Shown here piece after piece: positions 26,267 to 36,454 of a stretch of 64,000 nt of DNA. This stretch comes from Myxococcales bacterium (GTDB lineage: Bacteria; Myxococcota_A; Polyangia; Haliangiales; Haliangiaceae): contig JADJJK010000008.1 of NCBI GenBank assembly GCA_016706545.1, positions 124,001 through 188,000 on the forward strand, read 5' to 3'. Below the pieces are notes generated by a model, which was given only the letters and a program-made list of their open reading frames with translations, was not told the DNA's origin and did not search any database. Made by a program: the position numbers and the translations under genes. Numbering within the stretch: the stretch's first letter is position 1; each line of letters starts with the position of its first letter.

Positions 26267-27352
26267 TCACTCGATGCCGTCGCCGTCGCTGGGGGCGGGC
26301 GGCGCGTCGCACGAGCTGGGCGGGGTCACCGGGCGTCCGTACTCGATGGTCAGCTCGCCGACGCCGGACAGCTCCTTGGCGTAGATCGAGCCGACGACGC
26401 GCGTGTTGCCGACGTAGCTGACGGTGGCCTTGGGCGCGTAGATGGAGCCAAAGAACGCGGACTCGCCCACCGTCTCGAGCGCGGCGGCTTCCCCGCCGAT
26501 GTAGAGGCGGAAGGCCTCGGGATCGGCGTCCGAGCCGGCGAGCACGTTGCCCACGTGGGACACCGTGCCGGACACGAACAGGCTGAGCTTGGCGCCCGGC
26601 GCCAGCTTCCACTCCGCCTTGCCCACGCTCTCGAGCGAGCCGTCGACGAAGATCGAGACGTTGCCGTCGATGAGGTGTTCGACGTTGCCCACCGAGCTCG
26701 GGTTGGCCAGATAGTAGGCGCCGGTGGTCAGCCGGACGCTGTGGTCGCCAACCAGCTCCTCGCTGGTGTTGCCCCCGGCGGCCTGGCGCGCCGCGGCCAC
26801 GGCCAGCGCGACGTCAAACGACGTGGCGTCATCACAGCCGCACGGCGGCGCCGTCGGCGCGACATAGGCGCCGCGCGCGGCGATCTCGCTCTGGCCCACG
26901 ATGTCGGTGGCGCCCTTGACGCCAAGCGTCCCGCCCACCGTCAGGCTGCCAGTGGACTCGAGGTTCCCGCCGACGTGCAGGTCCCCGGCGATGGTCAGCT
27001 CACCGACGTTGCCGAAGTCCGCGGGGGTGTAGAGCGAGCCGCCGATGCCGGCCTCTGGGCCAAGGCCCGTGGAGCCAACGGAGAAGAAGCCGCCCCAGGC
27101 GTGCCACGCGCCAGCGACCTGCGTCCGCGCGACCAGCTCGGTCATGCCGTTGACGCCGACCGAGCCGACCCCGGCTGGGCCGCGCTTGACGTTGAGCGCG
27201 CCGGTCTGGCTGAAGTCGCCGCACACGCACACGGCGTGCTCGATGAGCTCAGGTGACGGGCAGACGGCGGCGCGCAGCTCGGTCTCCGACATCGGAGTGG
27301 TCGAGCAGCCAGCAGAGAGGAGGAGACCGAAGAAGAGTTTTGTGGGCTTCAT
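26267..27352 (-). CDS. Beta-structured lipoprotein (DUF7305-like)
   Basis: Protein of 361 residues. The signal ends in LLLSAGC (C16, lipidated). The mature protein is built from short Gly/Val-rich repeats such as LTIAGDLHVGGNLESTGSLT and GGTLGVKGATDIVGQSE, and later LEVVGE-type units (SVGNVEHLIDGNVSIFVDGS), as in right-handed beta-helix or polymer-forming cell-surface proteins; the C-terminal half resembles DUF7305. The ATG gives a normal lipoprotein signal. It is probably a cell-surface adhesion or structural protein. Confidence 0.65.
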   Translation of the reverse strand: MKPTKLFFGLLLSAGCSTTPMSETELRAAVCPSPELIEHAVCVCGDFSQTGALNVKRGPAGVGSVGVNGMTELVARTQVAGAWHAWGGFFSVGSTGLGPEAGIGGSLYTPADFGNVGELTIAGDLHVGGNLESTGSLTVGGTLGVKGATDIVGQSEIAARGAYVAPTAPPCGCDDATSFDVALAVAAARQAAGGNTSEELVGDHSVRLTTGAYYLANPSSVGNVEHLIDGNVSIFVDGSLESVGKAEWKLAPGAKLSLFVSGTVSHVGNVLAGSDADPEAFRLYIGGEAAALETVGESAFFGSIYAPKATVSYVGNTRVVGSIYAKELSGVGELTIEYGRPVTPPSSCDAPPAPSDGDGIE

Positions 27353-27538
27353 GTGGATGAACCAGGAATACCCGGTGCATGGCAAATCTCCGACAACGCG
27401 CCGACATCGCCCGCGAGCCTCGCAACTTCAAGGGATTGCGCGAGGCGACTCCCGGCCGGGCTGCCCAGGGTATCTTCGGCGAGCCGATGTCTGAACCAAC
27501 CAACGCCTGAGCTGCCCGCGCTGCCGGGGCTGACCACC

Positions 27539-28435
27539 ATGACCTACGAGGTGACGGGCAAGATCGCCCGCATCACGCTCAACCGCCCCGAGCGCGGCAA
27601 CGGGATCACGCTGGAGCTGCCGCGCGAGCTGGCGGCTTGCGTGGAGCGCGCCAACCTCGATCCGCGCGTCCACGTGATCGCGCTGGCCGGCAACGGCAAG
27701 GGGTTCTGCGGCGGCTACGATCTGGCGGCCAGCGCCGAGGGGCAGATGCGCGAGGTGGCGACCAGCGTGGCGTATCCAGGCGGCCCCACCGACCCCGAGG
27801 TGATCGCCGCCAACCACGACCCCGCGCAGGTCTGGGACCCCACCGTCGACTACGCGATGATGTCTCGCAACGTCCGCGGCTTCATGAGCCTGTTTCACGG
27901 CGACAAGCCGGTGGTGTGCAAGGTGCATGGGTTCTGCGTGGCCGGAGGCACGGATCTGGCGCTGTGCTCGGATCTCCTGATCATCGAGGACGACGCCAAG
28001 ATCGGCTATCCGCCGGCGCGGGTGTGGGGCGTGCCCACCACCGCGCTGTGGGTTCACCGCATCGGGCTCGAGCGGGCCAAGCGGCTGCTGCTCACCGGCG
28101 ACTGTCTGTCGGGCAAGGAGGCGGTGGCCTGGGGGCTGGCCATCGAGCACGCGCCGCGCGCCGAGCTGGACGCGCGCTTCGAGGCGCTGCTACAGCGCAT
28201 CGCGCGCTTGCCGCTGAGCCAGCTCATCATGCACAAGCTCTTGCTCAACCAGACGATCGCGGCGCAGGGCCTCTACACCACGCAGGCGCTGGCCACGTAC
28301 TTCGACGGCATCGCGCGGCACACCGCCGAGGGCTACGCCTTCGCGCGGCGCGCCCAGGAGGCTGGCTTCCGCGCCGCGGTGAGCGAGCGCGATGCGCCAT
28401 TCGGCGACGCCGGGCCGTCGACGTTCAAGGGGTAG
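27539..28435 (+). CDS. Crotonase/enoyl-CoA hydratase family protein
   Basis: Protein of 298 residues from ATG 27539. The crotonase fold is clear: KIARITLNRPERGNGITLEL, then the first oxyanion-hole segment NGKGFCGGYDLAAS and the second VCKVHGFCVAGGTDLALCSD. An unusual insertion of about 50 residues lies between them (REVATSVAYPGG to RNVRGFMSLF), seen in a CoA-hydratase subgroup of Actinobacteria and Myxococcota. The catalytic acids of classic enoyl-CoA hydratase are not both evident, so the reaction could be hydration, isomerisation or thioester hydrolysis. It is divergent from the lipoprotein gene. Confidence 0.85.
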   Translation: MTYEVTGKIARITLNRPERGNGITLELPRELAACVERANLDPRVHVIALAGNGKGFCGGYDLAASAEGQMREVATSVAYPGGPTDPEVIAANHDPAQVWDPTVDYAMMSRNVRGFMSLFHGDKPVVCKVHGFCVAGGTDLALCSDLLIIEDDAKIGYPPARVWGVPTTALWVHRIGLERAKRLLLTGDCLSGKEAVAWGLAIEHAPRAELDARFEALLQRIARLPLSQLIMHKLLLNQTIAAQGLYTTQALATYFDGIARHTAEGYAFARRAQEAGFRAAVSERDAPFGDAGPSTFKG

Positions 28436-28617
28436 CCGCGGGGCTCACGCGGCCCGCGGGGGCGCAGAGCTCGCAGGGTCCCGGTCCGTGGCGAAGGACA
28501 GCTCGGCGCCCCGAGCCTCCGCAGATCTCGGTATGCAAGGCTCGGACACCGGAGCACCGCGAGATCCGGTAGGCGCGATGCGCGCGCCGCTGGTGGCGCA
28601 TCGGGTACGCTTGGGCA

Positions 28618-31299
28618 GTGACTCCCGAAACTCTGGCTCGAGATCTCGCCGCGGTGAAGGAAGCGCTGCACAGCGCCGCCGTGGTCCTGGACGACAGCGA
28701 CGTCTCGCTCATCGAGGCGCTCGGCGACGCAGCACGGCAGCTCCGCGAGGGAGCCTTGCCAGGCGGCCGTGACGCCTTCGCGGCGGGGCTGCGCGAGGTG
28801 GAGACCGTCCAGCTAGGGAGCGTGGCGCGCTACTACGCGGATCTCGCGCACCTGATGAACGTGGTCGAGGAGCAGCAGCGCATCCGCATGCTGCGCGCCC
28901 ACCCGCGCTCCGGCATCGACGGGGTGCTGGCCGCGGTGCGCGCGCTGGCCGCCGCCGGGATGACCGCGGACGACGCCGCGGCGCTGTTGCGTCGCGCCCT
29001 GGTGATGCCGGTGCTGACCGCGCATCCGACGGAGTCGCGCCGCCGCTCGACGCTGGATCACCTCGGCGATGTGGCGCGCTGCCTCGATCTGGACGGCGCC
29101 GCGGACGGCGCGGAGGTCGACGCCGCCCGGGCTGGCGCCTCCCTGGGTGACGCGGTGTTCGCGCTGCACGCCACCGAGAGCTCGCGGGCCGAGCGCCCCA
29201 CCGTGATCGACGAGATCGAGGCCACTGTGGAGGTGTTTCGTCGGACGCTGCTCGACGTCACGCCCGCGCTGTATCGCCGGCTGCAGGCCGCGCTGTCCGA
29301 GGTGTGGCCCGATCGCCCGTGGCAGGTGCCCTCCTTCATGGTGTGGGGCACCTGGGTGGGCGGCGACCGCGACGGCAACCCCAACGTGACCTCGCGGGTG
29401 ACGCGCGCGGCGTTCGACCGGCAGCGCAAGGTGGCGCTCGAGCGATACCTGGTGGACGTGGCGCAGCTCGGGCGCGCGCTGTCTTGCTCGTCGCGGCGCG
29501 CGCCGCGGCGCTGCGCGCGGCTGGACGAAGACCTGCTGCGCGAGCGGCGTGAGCTGCCGGAGATCGCCGCGCGAGCCGCGGTGCGCCACGCCCGCGAGCC
29601 GTGGCGCGAGAAGCTGTCGTACATGGCCGCCCGGCTGCGCGCCACCATCGGCCGGCAGGACGGGCGCTACGCCAGCGCCGCCGAGTACGCGGCGGACCTT
29701 GACTTCCTGGAGGCCACCCTGCGCGAGGCCGGCTATGGCGTGCTGGCGCATGGCCTGCTGGCGGACTGCCAGCGTCGCGTCAGCGTGTTTGGCTTTCACC
29801 TGGCGACCCTGGACATCCGGCAGCACTCGAGCGTGCATGAGCAGGCGGTCGACGAGATCCTGGCGCTGGGCGGGCGCGGCGGCTACCGCAGCCTCGAGGA
29901 GACGGCGCGCCGGGCCTTGCTGGAGGACTTGCTGGATCGCCCGCTGCCGCCGCTGCGTGATCGCAAGGGGCTGTCCCCTGCCACGCTGGATCTGCTGGCC
30001 ACGCTGGACGTGGTGGGGCGGGCGCGGCGCGAGCTGGGCGCGCGCGCCGCCGAGCGCTGGGTCATCAGCTTCTGCACCGACGCCTCTGATCTGCTCGAGG
30101 TGGCGTTCTTGGCGCGCAGCGCTGGCCTGGCCATCGGCGAGCTGCGCCCGGTGCCGCTGCTCGAGCAGCTCGACGACCTGGGGCGCGCCGGCCCGATCGC
30201 CGACGCCATCGCCGCGAGCCCGGCGCTGCGCGCCGAGCTCGGCGCCGAGCTGGAGGTGATGATCGGCTACTCCGACTCGAGCAAGCAGGTGGGCTACGTG
30301 ACGGCGGCGATCGCGCTGCGCGCGGCGCAGCTCGAGCTGGCGGCCGCGGCGGCGCGCGCCGGGATGACGCTCACGGTGTTCCATGGCCGCGGCGGCGCGG
30401 TGGGGCGCGGCGGCGGGCCGGCCAGCCAGGCCATCCGCGCGCAGCCACCGTCCGCGGTGGGGGGCCGCTTCCGGGTCACCGAGCAAGGCGAGACGATCAC
30501 CGCGCGCTACGCGCGGCCGCAGATCGCGTTGCGCGACCTGGAGCTCACGGTGAGCGCGGTGCTGGCGGCCAGCGGCAGCGGCGCCACCGGGAGCGACGCC
30601 GCGGATGACCTCTTGCGCATCGCCAGCGCGGCGGCGCTGGCGGCGTACCGCCGCCTGTCGGACGACGAGCGCAAGCTGGCGACGTACACCCTGGAGGCCA
30701 CGCCCATGCAGCACGTCGCCAACCTGCCCATCGGCTCACGTCCGTCCTCGCGCGCCCGGGCCAAGGCGTTCTCGCTCGCCGATCTGCGGGCGATCCCCTG
30801 GGTGTTCTCCTGGACGCAGAGCCGCGCGGGTCTCCCAGGGTGGTTCGGCGTGGGCTCCGCGCTGGCCGCGCTGATCGAGGCGCGCGGAGCGCCTGCGATC
30901 CGGCAGGCGGTGGCGGACTCGCCGTTTCTGCGCGCGCTGGTCAGCAACGCCGAGCTGGCGCTGGTGCGGGCCGACATGGACGTGGCCGGTCACTACGCGC
31001 GGCTCGCCGATCCCAGCGCGGCCGACCTGTTCGACGTGATCTCCGCCGAGCACGCCCGCACGCTGGCGACCCTGCGTGAGCTGCGCGAGGGTCGCGAGCC
31101 GCTGGCGGACCGGCTGCACATCGCGGAGTCGGTGACGCGGCGCAACCAGGTGCTCGACATCCTCTGTCACATCCAGATCGAGCTGCTGCGGCGCAGCGAC
31201 GAGTGCAGCGGCGACGCGCGGGCGGAGGACGCGCTCATCAGCGAGGGCATGTTCACGACCATCGCCGGCATCGCCGCGGCGTTGCAGACCTCGGGGTGA
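28618..31299 (+). CDS. ppc: Phosphoenolpyruvate carboxylase
   Basis: Protein of 893 residues, normal length. It adds bicarbonate to phosphoenolpyruvate to make oxaloacetate, refilling the TCA cycle. The motifs are all present: VLTAHPTES with the catalytic His (about 136), VWGTWVGGDRDGNPNVT, GYSDSSKQVGY (about 551) and the mobile-loop FHGRGGAVGRGGGP (about 587). The C-terminus SEGMFTTIAGIAAALQTSG is near-canonical (usually ends in TG/SG). The start is GTG 28618. No operon partners are obvious, and a Gly/Gln-rich repeat-like gap separates it from the ABC-F gene. Confidence 0.96.
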   Translation: MTPETLARDLAAVKEALHSAAVVLDDSDVSLIEALGDAARQLREGALPGGRDAFAAGLREVETVQLGSVARYYADLAHLMNVVEEQQRIRMLRAHPRSGIDGVLAAVRALAAAGMTADDAAALLRRALVMPVLTAHPTESRRRSTLDHLGDVARCLDLDGAADGAEVDAARAGASLGDAVFALHATESSRAERPTVIDEIEATVEVFRRTLLDVTPALYRRLQAALSEVWPDRPWQVPSFMVWGTWVGGDRDGNPNVTSRVTRAAFDRQRKVALERYLVDVAQLGRALSCSSRRAPRRCARLDEDLLRERRELPEIAARAAVRHAREPWREKLSYMAARLRATIGRQDGRYASAAEYAADLDFLEATLREAGYGVLAHGLLADCQRRVSVFGFHLATLDIRQHSSVHEQAVDEILALGGRGGYRSLEETARRALLEDLLDRPLPPLRDRKGLSPATLDLLATLDVVGRARRELGARAAERWVISFCTDASDLLEVAFLARSAGLAIGELRPVPLLEQLDDLGRAGPIADAIAASPALRAELGAELEVMIGYSDSSKQVGYVTAAIALRAAQLELAAAAARAGMTLTVFHGRGGAVGRGGGPASQAIRAQPPSAVGGRFRVTEQGETITARYARPQIALRDLELTVSAVLAASGSGATGSDAADDLLRIASAAALAAYRRLSDDERKLATYTLEATPMQHVANLPIGSRPSSRARAKAFSLADLRAIPWVFSWTQSRAGLPGWFGVGSALAALIEARGAPAIRQAVADSPFLRALVSNAELALVRADMDVAGHYARLADPSAADLFDVISAEHARTLATLRELREGREPLADRLHIAESVTRRNQVLDILCHIQIELLRRSDECSGDARAEDALISEGMFTTIAGIAAALQTSG

Positions 31300-31471
31300 C
31301 GTGCCGGCCAGCGCAGGCGGCGGCCAGTGCAGGCGCTGGTCAGCGCAGGCGGCGGCGAGCAGGCGGCGGCGAGCAGGTTCGCAGATTGTGCGGCGGCGGC
31401 GCCTTCTGTGACGTCAGGCCCGTACGCCGGGCGTGGATTTCGGGTACACCCACCCGCCAGGACGAGCTGCG

Positions 31472-33340
31472 ATGACCGCGATCTTGACAGCGTTGGACGT
31501 GAGCAAGCGGCTGGGCGACCGCCAGCTCTTCGACGGCGTGTCGTTGACCGTCCACCAGCGTGATCGCATCGGCCTCATCGGGCGCAACGGCGCTGGCAAG
31601 TCCACGCTGTTGCGGATGCTGGTCCATGGCGCGCCCGCGCAGACGCGCTCGGCGGTGGCCGGGGATCTACAAGACGGCGAGCTCACCGAGGCGCTCACCC
31701 CCGACGGCGGGCAGTTCTCCTGGCGCCGGGAGCTGCGGCTCGTCTATGTGCCACAGGAGCCGCGGATCTCGGAGGCGCTCCTGGTGCGGCAGGTGCTGTT
31801 CTCCGAAGGCCGGGCCGAGCACGAGGTGCTGGCCACCGCCGACGGGCTCAAGGTGGCGCGGCTCGACGCGCGCATCGGGGAGCTGTCGCTGGGCGAGCGC
31901 CGCCGCGTGGCGCTGGCGCGCGCCCTGTCGAGCGGCGCTGACCTGCTGGCGCTCGATGAGCCCACCAACCACCTCGACGCGCGCACCATCGAGTGGCTGG
32001 AGACCCGGCTCCTGGGGCTGGGCTCGGCGCTGATCGTCGTCACGCACGATCGGTACTTCCTCGACCGGGTGGCGACGCGGATCGCGGAGCTCGATCGCGG
32101 CAAGATCTACACCTATGACGGCGACTATTCGGAGTTCCTGCTGCGGCAGGCCGACCGCCTGTCGGTGGAGGTCGAGCACGAGTCGCAGCGCGCGTCCTTC
32201 GTGCGCCGCGAGATCGACTGGATCCGCCGCAGCCCCAGCGCACGCCGCACCAAGGCCAAGGCGCGCATCGATCGCTTCGACGCCGCGGTCGCCGCCGCCC
32301 CGGCGCTCGGGGCGCAGCCGCCGCGCCAGGCCGAGCTGCGCTTGCCCGACGGCCCGCGGCTTGGCTCCACCATCGTCGAGCTGGAGAAGGTCTCGCATCA
32401 GCTCGGCGGCAAGCTCCTGTTTCGCGACCTGACGCTGCTGATGAAGCCAGGCGATCGCATCGGCATCGTCGGCGAGAACGGCGCCGGCAAGACGACGCTG
32501 GTGCGCACCATCCTGGGGGAGCTGACGCCGGACGCCGGCAAGGTGACGATCGGCAGCAACACCAAGTTCGGGTACCTGGAGCAGGGGCGCAGCGAGCTGT
32601 CCGACGACAACACGGTGGCGCAAGAGGTCGCGGAGGGCTACGACTTCGTCGACCTGCCCGACGGTAAGATCCACGTCCGCAGCTTCTTGCGCATGCTGGC
32701 GTTCGCCGAGGGTGCGTCCGAGGTCAAGGTGGGGCAGCTCTCCGGCGGAGAGCGCAACCGCGTGCAGCTCGCCAAGCTGTTGCGGCGCGGCGGCAACGTG
32801 CTCATCCTCGACGAGCCCACCAACGATCTCGACCTGGTCACCCTGGGCGCGCTCGAGGCCGCGCTGCTCGCGTTCCCGGGCTGCGCCTTCATCGTGTCGC
32901 ACGACCGCTGGTTCCTCGACCGGGTGGCCACCGGCATCCTGGCCTTCGAGGGCGACGGCCAGGTGACCTTCTACGAGGGCAGCTACTCCTTCTATCAGGA
33001 GCGGCGCGACGAGCGAGAGCGCCAGCGCGCGCCCAAGCCGGAGGCCAGATCCGAGGCGGCAGGCAAGCCGCGCGGCGCGGCCTTGGCGCCGCGCCCGCGC
33101 AAGCTCACCTTCAACGAGCGGCGCGAGCTGGCCGGCATCGAGGACGCGATCGCCGGCGCGGAGGCGCAGGTCGCCGAGCTGGAGCGAAGGGTCTCCGATC
33201 CCGACCTGTTCAAGCTGCCCGCCGCCGAGGTCCGGACCATGTTGTCGGATCTGGACGCACACCGCGCCAAGGTGGAGTCCTTGTTCGCGCGCTGGCAGGA
33301 GCTGGAGAGCGTCGCGGCCGCCGAGCGCGAAGGCGGGTGA
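31472..33340 (+). CDS. ABC-F family ATPase (Uup-like)
   Basis: Protein of 622 residues with two ABC domains and no membrane part. First domain: GRNGAGKST, signature LSLGERRR and LLALDEPTNHLD; second: GENGAGKTT, LSGGERNR and LILDEPTNDLD. A linker with charged residues joins them, and the C-terminus (RKLTFNERRELAGIEDAIAG onward) is a coiled coil, as in Uup. ABC-F proteins act on the ribosome in translation; Uup is also linked to DNA stability. The ATG at 31472 is preferred over an earlier in-frame start. The stop overlaps the GTG of the PilZ gene (GTGA). Confidence 0.9.
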   Translation: MTAILTALDVSKRLGDRQLFDGVSLTVHQRDRIGLIGRNGAGKSTLLRMLVHGAPAQTRSAVAGDLQDGELTEALTPDGGQFSWRRELRLVYVPQEPRISEALLVRQVLFSEGRAEHEVLATADGLKVARLDARIGELSLGERRRVALARALSSGADLLALDEPTNHLDARTIEWLETRLLGLGSALIVVTHDRYFLDRVATRIAELDRGKIYTYDGDYSEFLLRQADRLSVEVEHESQRASFVRREIDWIRRSPSARRTKAKARIDRFDAAVAAAPALGAQPPRQAELRLPDGPRLGSTIVELEKVSHQLGGKLLFRDLTLLMKPGDRIGIVGENGAGKTTLVRTILGELTPDAGKVTIGSNTKFGYLEQGRSELSDDNTVAQEVAEGYDFVDLPDGKIHVRSFLRMLAFAEGASEVKVGQLSGGERNRVQLAKLLRRGGNVLILDEPTNDLDLVTLGALEAALLAFPGCAFIVSHDRWFLDRVATGILAFEGDGQVTFYEGSYSFYQERRDERERQRAPKPEARSEAAGKPRGAALAPRPRKLTFNERRELAGIEDAIAGAEAQVAELERRVSDPDLFKLPAAEVRTMLSDLDAHRAKVESLFARWQELESVAAAEREGG

Positions 33341-35778
33341 GCGACCGCCAGCTTCTCGCGAGCTGGCGGCAACGGGGCCTCAAGGAAACGCCGGAGCGGT
33401 CGAGTCAGGCTTGGAGCGAGACGATGATCGCGCCGTGGCTTTCCGAGATCCTGTACGCGGAGTGGGACTGGCGCGCCGTCCTGCGCCGGGTCGCGGCGGA
33501 GCTCTGCGGATCCGCGGAGCAGCGCGCGCGGGCCAGCGTCGAGGTCGCGCGCGCGCTCGAGCACGTGGAGCCAGACCGGCGCTTCGCCCTGGCGATGTAT
33601 CGCCATGCAGGACCTGACCACGACGAGGGGCGGGGCCTGGAGCTGGCGATCGAGCTCGGGCAATGGGAGGACGTGAGTCAGCTCGCGATGGTGGCGCGGA
33701 CCACGCGCGGCTCGCTGGACGCGCTGGTGTCGGAGGGCCGAGCGCTGCTGGAGCTGGGGCAGGAGACGCGGGCGCAGCGGCTGGTGCCGGCGACGCCTTC
33801 AAGCGCCGGGGTGGTCGCGCTGCGCGCCGAGCTGGACGGCGGGAGCGAGGCTGCGCTCGGCGAGTGGGTGAGCCGCGGGGAGCAGCTCGCGGGGGCCGCG
33901 AGCGCCGAGTGCTTCGTGGTGGCGGCGCGGTTGGCGAGAGTGCTGGGGCGCAGTGACTGGCACAAGTGGCTGGAGGCCGCGCTGCGCGCCGATCCGGGGC
34001 ACCGCTTTGCGCTGGCGCTGCTCCTCGACTCCAGGTGGACCAAGGGCCGGCGCGGGGTCTCCACGCTGCTCGAGGTGCTGCGCCAGCGGCTCGGTCAGTT
34101 TGACGAGCGCGGCGAGCTGCGTTCATGGTGCGACGCCACCCGCGACGCCGCGCTGCGGCTCTGGTTCTCGAGCGATGCGGAGAAGGTACGAGGGTTGTCG
34201 CGCCGCCTGCTGGTGGCGTCGCTCGAGCGGGCGTACCAGGAGCGGCTGCCGCAGATCCCAGGCCACCTGGCGATCTGGGCGGCGCTGGACGCCGGCGCAG
34301 CGGCGGACGGCACGCGCGTCGAGCTGCTCCGGCTGATCGTCGAGGCGCTCGACGTGCCCGCGCCGGCGCACGACCACGTGTGGCTGGCCGCGCTGGGGTC
34401 CGAGATCTGCTCCCGCGCCGGCAACCCGACGGCGGCGCGGGCCTACGCCGTGGTGGTCGCGGAGCACGCGCCGCTGCACCCGGCGGCCAGGGAGTGGTTC
34501 GGTCACGCGACCTCGGTGCCGGTGCGCTCGGAGGTCGAGCTCGAGGCGTTCCACGCGGCGCTCTTGCGGCTCGAGGTGGCGGACGCGGGCGGCTCGTTCG
34601 ACGACGAGCTGCAGATCGAAGACATGTCGACGCTCACGGACGAAGATCTGACGCTCGGGCCCGGCGGCAGCAGCGCGGCGCTGTCGCTGCCGGCGGAGCC
34701 TGGGCGCGGTCACACCGATCCGGAGCTGGCGGCCGCGCTCGCTGGCGTGGACGAGCTGGTGCTGGCGCAGGTCTCCTGCGCGGACGACGCGGTGATCGCA
34801 GACGTGCTGGCGGCAGTCGATGCGTCGCTGCGCGAGTCCGGCGAGGTCGCGGCGGTGGCGGGCGGCGACCACGGCTCGTCCACGCGCGAGCGTGGCGCGG
34901 CGCGGGCCACCGCGGTGCTCGGCTCTGATGCCGCGGAGGCCTGGTCGTCGGCGGCCTGGATCCGACGCGGCGCCGAGCCCACCTCGCGGCGCGTGCTGGC
35001 GGTCGGCCCTGACCCTGACGGGCCAGGCGTCGCGGTGCCGCGGCGTCGCGCCACCGCGCTTGGCCCTTCGGCGCTGGAGCTGCGACCGCCGGCCGCCGCG
35101 ATTGGCCCTTCGGCGCCGGAGCTGCGACCGCCGGCCGCCGCGCTCCGGCCGCCGCCGTGGCAGCAGGCGCGCAAGGCTGACACCGAGCCTTGGCCCGGTG
35201 CCAGGGCTCGCCTGGACGCGCGCGCCCGCCCGGAGGCGGGCGCAGGCTCGACCGCTGCGTCGAGTGAGCCCGCAGGGGCGGTCGCCGGCTCCGCCTCAGG
35301 GGCCACTGGCTCGTCCGGCTCGGCGTCTAGCCCCTCCGGCGCTGCGTCTAGCGCAGCCTCCGGCTCGGCCGTCGTTGGTCTCATTCCCGGCGTCGCCGCG
35401 AGCGCGCTCGCCGCCTCACGCACTCGGCCGGTGGCGGCGGTGCGCGGCCTGCCGGTGGTCCCGGCGTCGCCGCCACCGCGCGCGGAGGCGCGAGCAGCGC
35501 CGCGGACCACCTTGCCGGTGGACCTGCGGCTGTTCTCCGGAGAGCGTGAGATCTCGATGCAGATCCGGGACCTCAGCAGGACCGGCTTGTTCGCGGTCAC
35601 CGAGGAGAAGTTGCCGGTAGGTGCGGTGTTTCTGGGCGAGCTGCGCCTGCCCGTCGCCGACTTGACCGAGCACGCCTTCGAGGTCCGGGTCCGGGTGGTG
35701 CGCCGCACCGAGCTGGGCCTGGGCCTCGAGCTGGTGTCCCCTCAGCCGGCGCTGTTGGCCGCGCTGGACGCCTGCTGA
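33337..35778 (+). CDS. Large helical-repeat protein with C-terminal PilZ domain
   Basis: Protein of 813 residues. Residues 1 to about 420 are helical with TPR-like character (RFALAMYRHAGPDHDEG, AALRADPGHRFALALLL). A long Ala/Ser/Pro-rich low-complexity region follows (about 500-715). The C-terminus is a PilZ domain: RAAPR (R-x-x-x-R, from 719), TLPVDLRLFSGE and DLSRTGLF (from about 745), the two parts of the cyclic-di-GMP site. It therefore probably senses cyclic-di-GMP. The GTG overlaps the stop of the ABC-F gene by four bases, so the two are co-translated. Confidence 0.75.
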   Translation: MSDRQLLASWRQRGLKETPERSSQAWSETMIAPWLSEILYAEWDWRAVLRRVAAELCGSAEQRARASVEVARALEHVEPDRRFALAMYRHAGPDHDEGRGLELAIELGQWEDVSQLAMVARTTRGSLDALVSEGRALLELGQETRAQRLVPATPSSAGVVALRAELDGGSEAALGEWVSRGEQLAGAASAECFVVAARLARVLGRSDWHKWLEAALRADPGHRFALALLLDSRWTKGRRGVSTLLEVLRQRLGQFDERGELRSWCDATRDAALRLWFSSDAEKVRGLSRRLLVASLERAYQERLPQIPGHLAIWAALDAGAAADGTRVELLRLIVEALDVPAPAHDHVWLAALGSEICSRAGNPTAARAYAVVVAEHAPLHPAAREWFGHATSVPVRSEVELEAFHAALLRLEVADAGGSFDDELQIEDMSTLTDEDLTLGPGGSSAALSLPAEPGRGHTDPELAAALAGVDELVLAQVSCADDAVIADVLAAVDASLRESGEVAAVAGGDHGSSTRERGAARATAVLGSDAAEAWSSAAWIRRGAEPTSRRVLAVGPDPDGPGVAVPRRRATALGPSALELRPPAAAIGPSAPELRPPAAALRPPPWQQARKADTEPWPGARARLDARARPEAGAGSTAASSEPAGAVAGSASGATGSSGSASSPSGAASSAASGSAVVGLIPGVAASALAASRTRPVAAVRGLPVVPASPPPRAEARAAPRTTLPVDLRLFSGEREISMQIRDLSRTGLFAVTEEKLPVGAVFLGELRLPVADLTEHAFEVRVRVVRRTELGLGLELVSPQPALLAALDAC

Positions 35779-35820
35779 GCGGCGCCACGCGAGGCGCGCT
35801 CGACACCTGCCGGCGCAGCG

Positions 35821-36204
35821 CTACTTGGCTTTGGCGATCTTGTTGTTCACGCCGGTGGAGGAGATCTTGGGCTTCTTGCCCTTGAGGCTCTTCTTCCACG
35901 TCACCCGGTTGTTCGTGCCGGTGAGCGAGATCCGGGCGGTCGCGCCGATGTGGACCTCGTTGCTGCTGCCGGTGACGTCTACCTTCTGAGAAGACTCGAT
36001 GGTGACCTGGTTGGTCGCGCCTTGCACCGAGATCTCGGTACATGTGCCGGTGATGGTGACCTGGTTGCTCGAGCCGGTGATCGAGACCTCAGGGTCCGTG
36101 GCGCAGTCATGGCTGATGGTCTGTGCGGCGTCGCCATAGTCAGCCTCTGCGAAAGCAGGCGAGGCGGCGAGCGACAGCAACAGGGCGAGGCCGAGAGTCT
36201 TCAT
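35821..36204 (-). CDS. DUF3060 secreted protein
   Basis: Protein of 127 residues. A signal peptide (KTLGLALLLSLAASPAFA) is followed by a repetitive beta domain: VSITGSSNQVTITGTCTEIS, then SVQGATNQVTI, VDVTGSSNEVHI, ISLTGTNNRVTW, with the T/S-G-x-N-N/S-x-V rhythm of DUF3060. Such proteins are probably periplasmic or secreted; function is unknown. The ATG at 36204 has TTGGAG upstream. It ends 43 bases from the convergent PilZ gene. Confidence 0.8.
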   Translation of the reverse strand: MKTLGLALLLSLAASPAFAEADYGDAAQTISHDCATDPEVSITGSSNQVTITGTCTEISVQGATNQVTIESSQKVDVTGSSNEVHIGATARISLTGTNNRVTWKKSLKGKKPKISSTGVNNKIAKAK

Positions 36205-36454
36205 CGGGAACTCCAAGAGTAGAAGAGAGATAGTAGGAGAGAGGTCTTGTTGAGAAGTGTCGAAGCCACCTTCACCGTACACCAACCTTCGTGTCGCCTA
36301 CGACGAGGGCGCGTGATGAATATTCAGCGAGGCGCGGTTGCCTGACGCGGACCAAGGGTTCCAGTAAGTTCGGGCAAGTCCGGGCGGTCCACGAGCACCT
36401 CGACCGGTCTCCGAAGGGGACGCGACACTGCGGCGCGTTGTGCGAGCCAGCACA

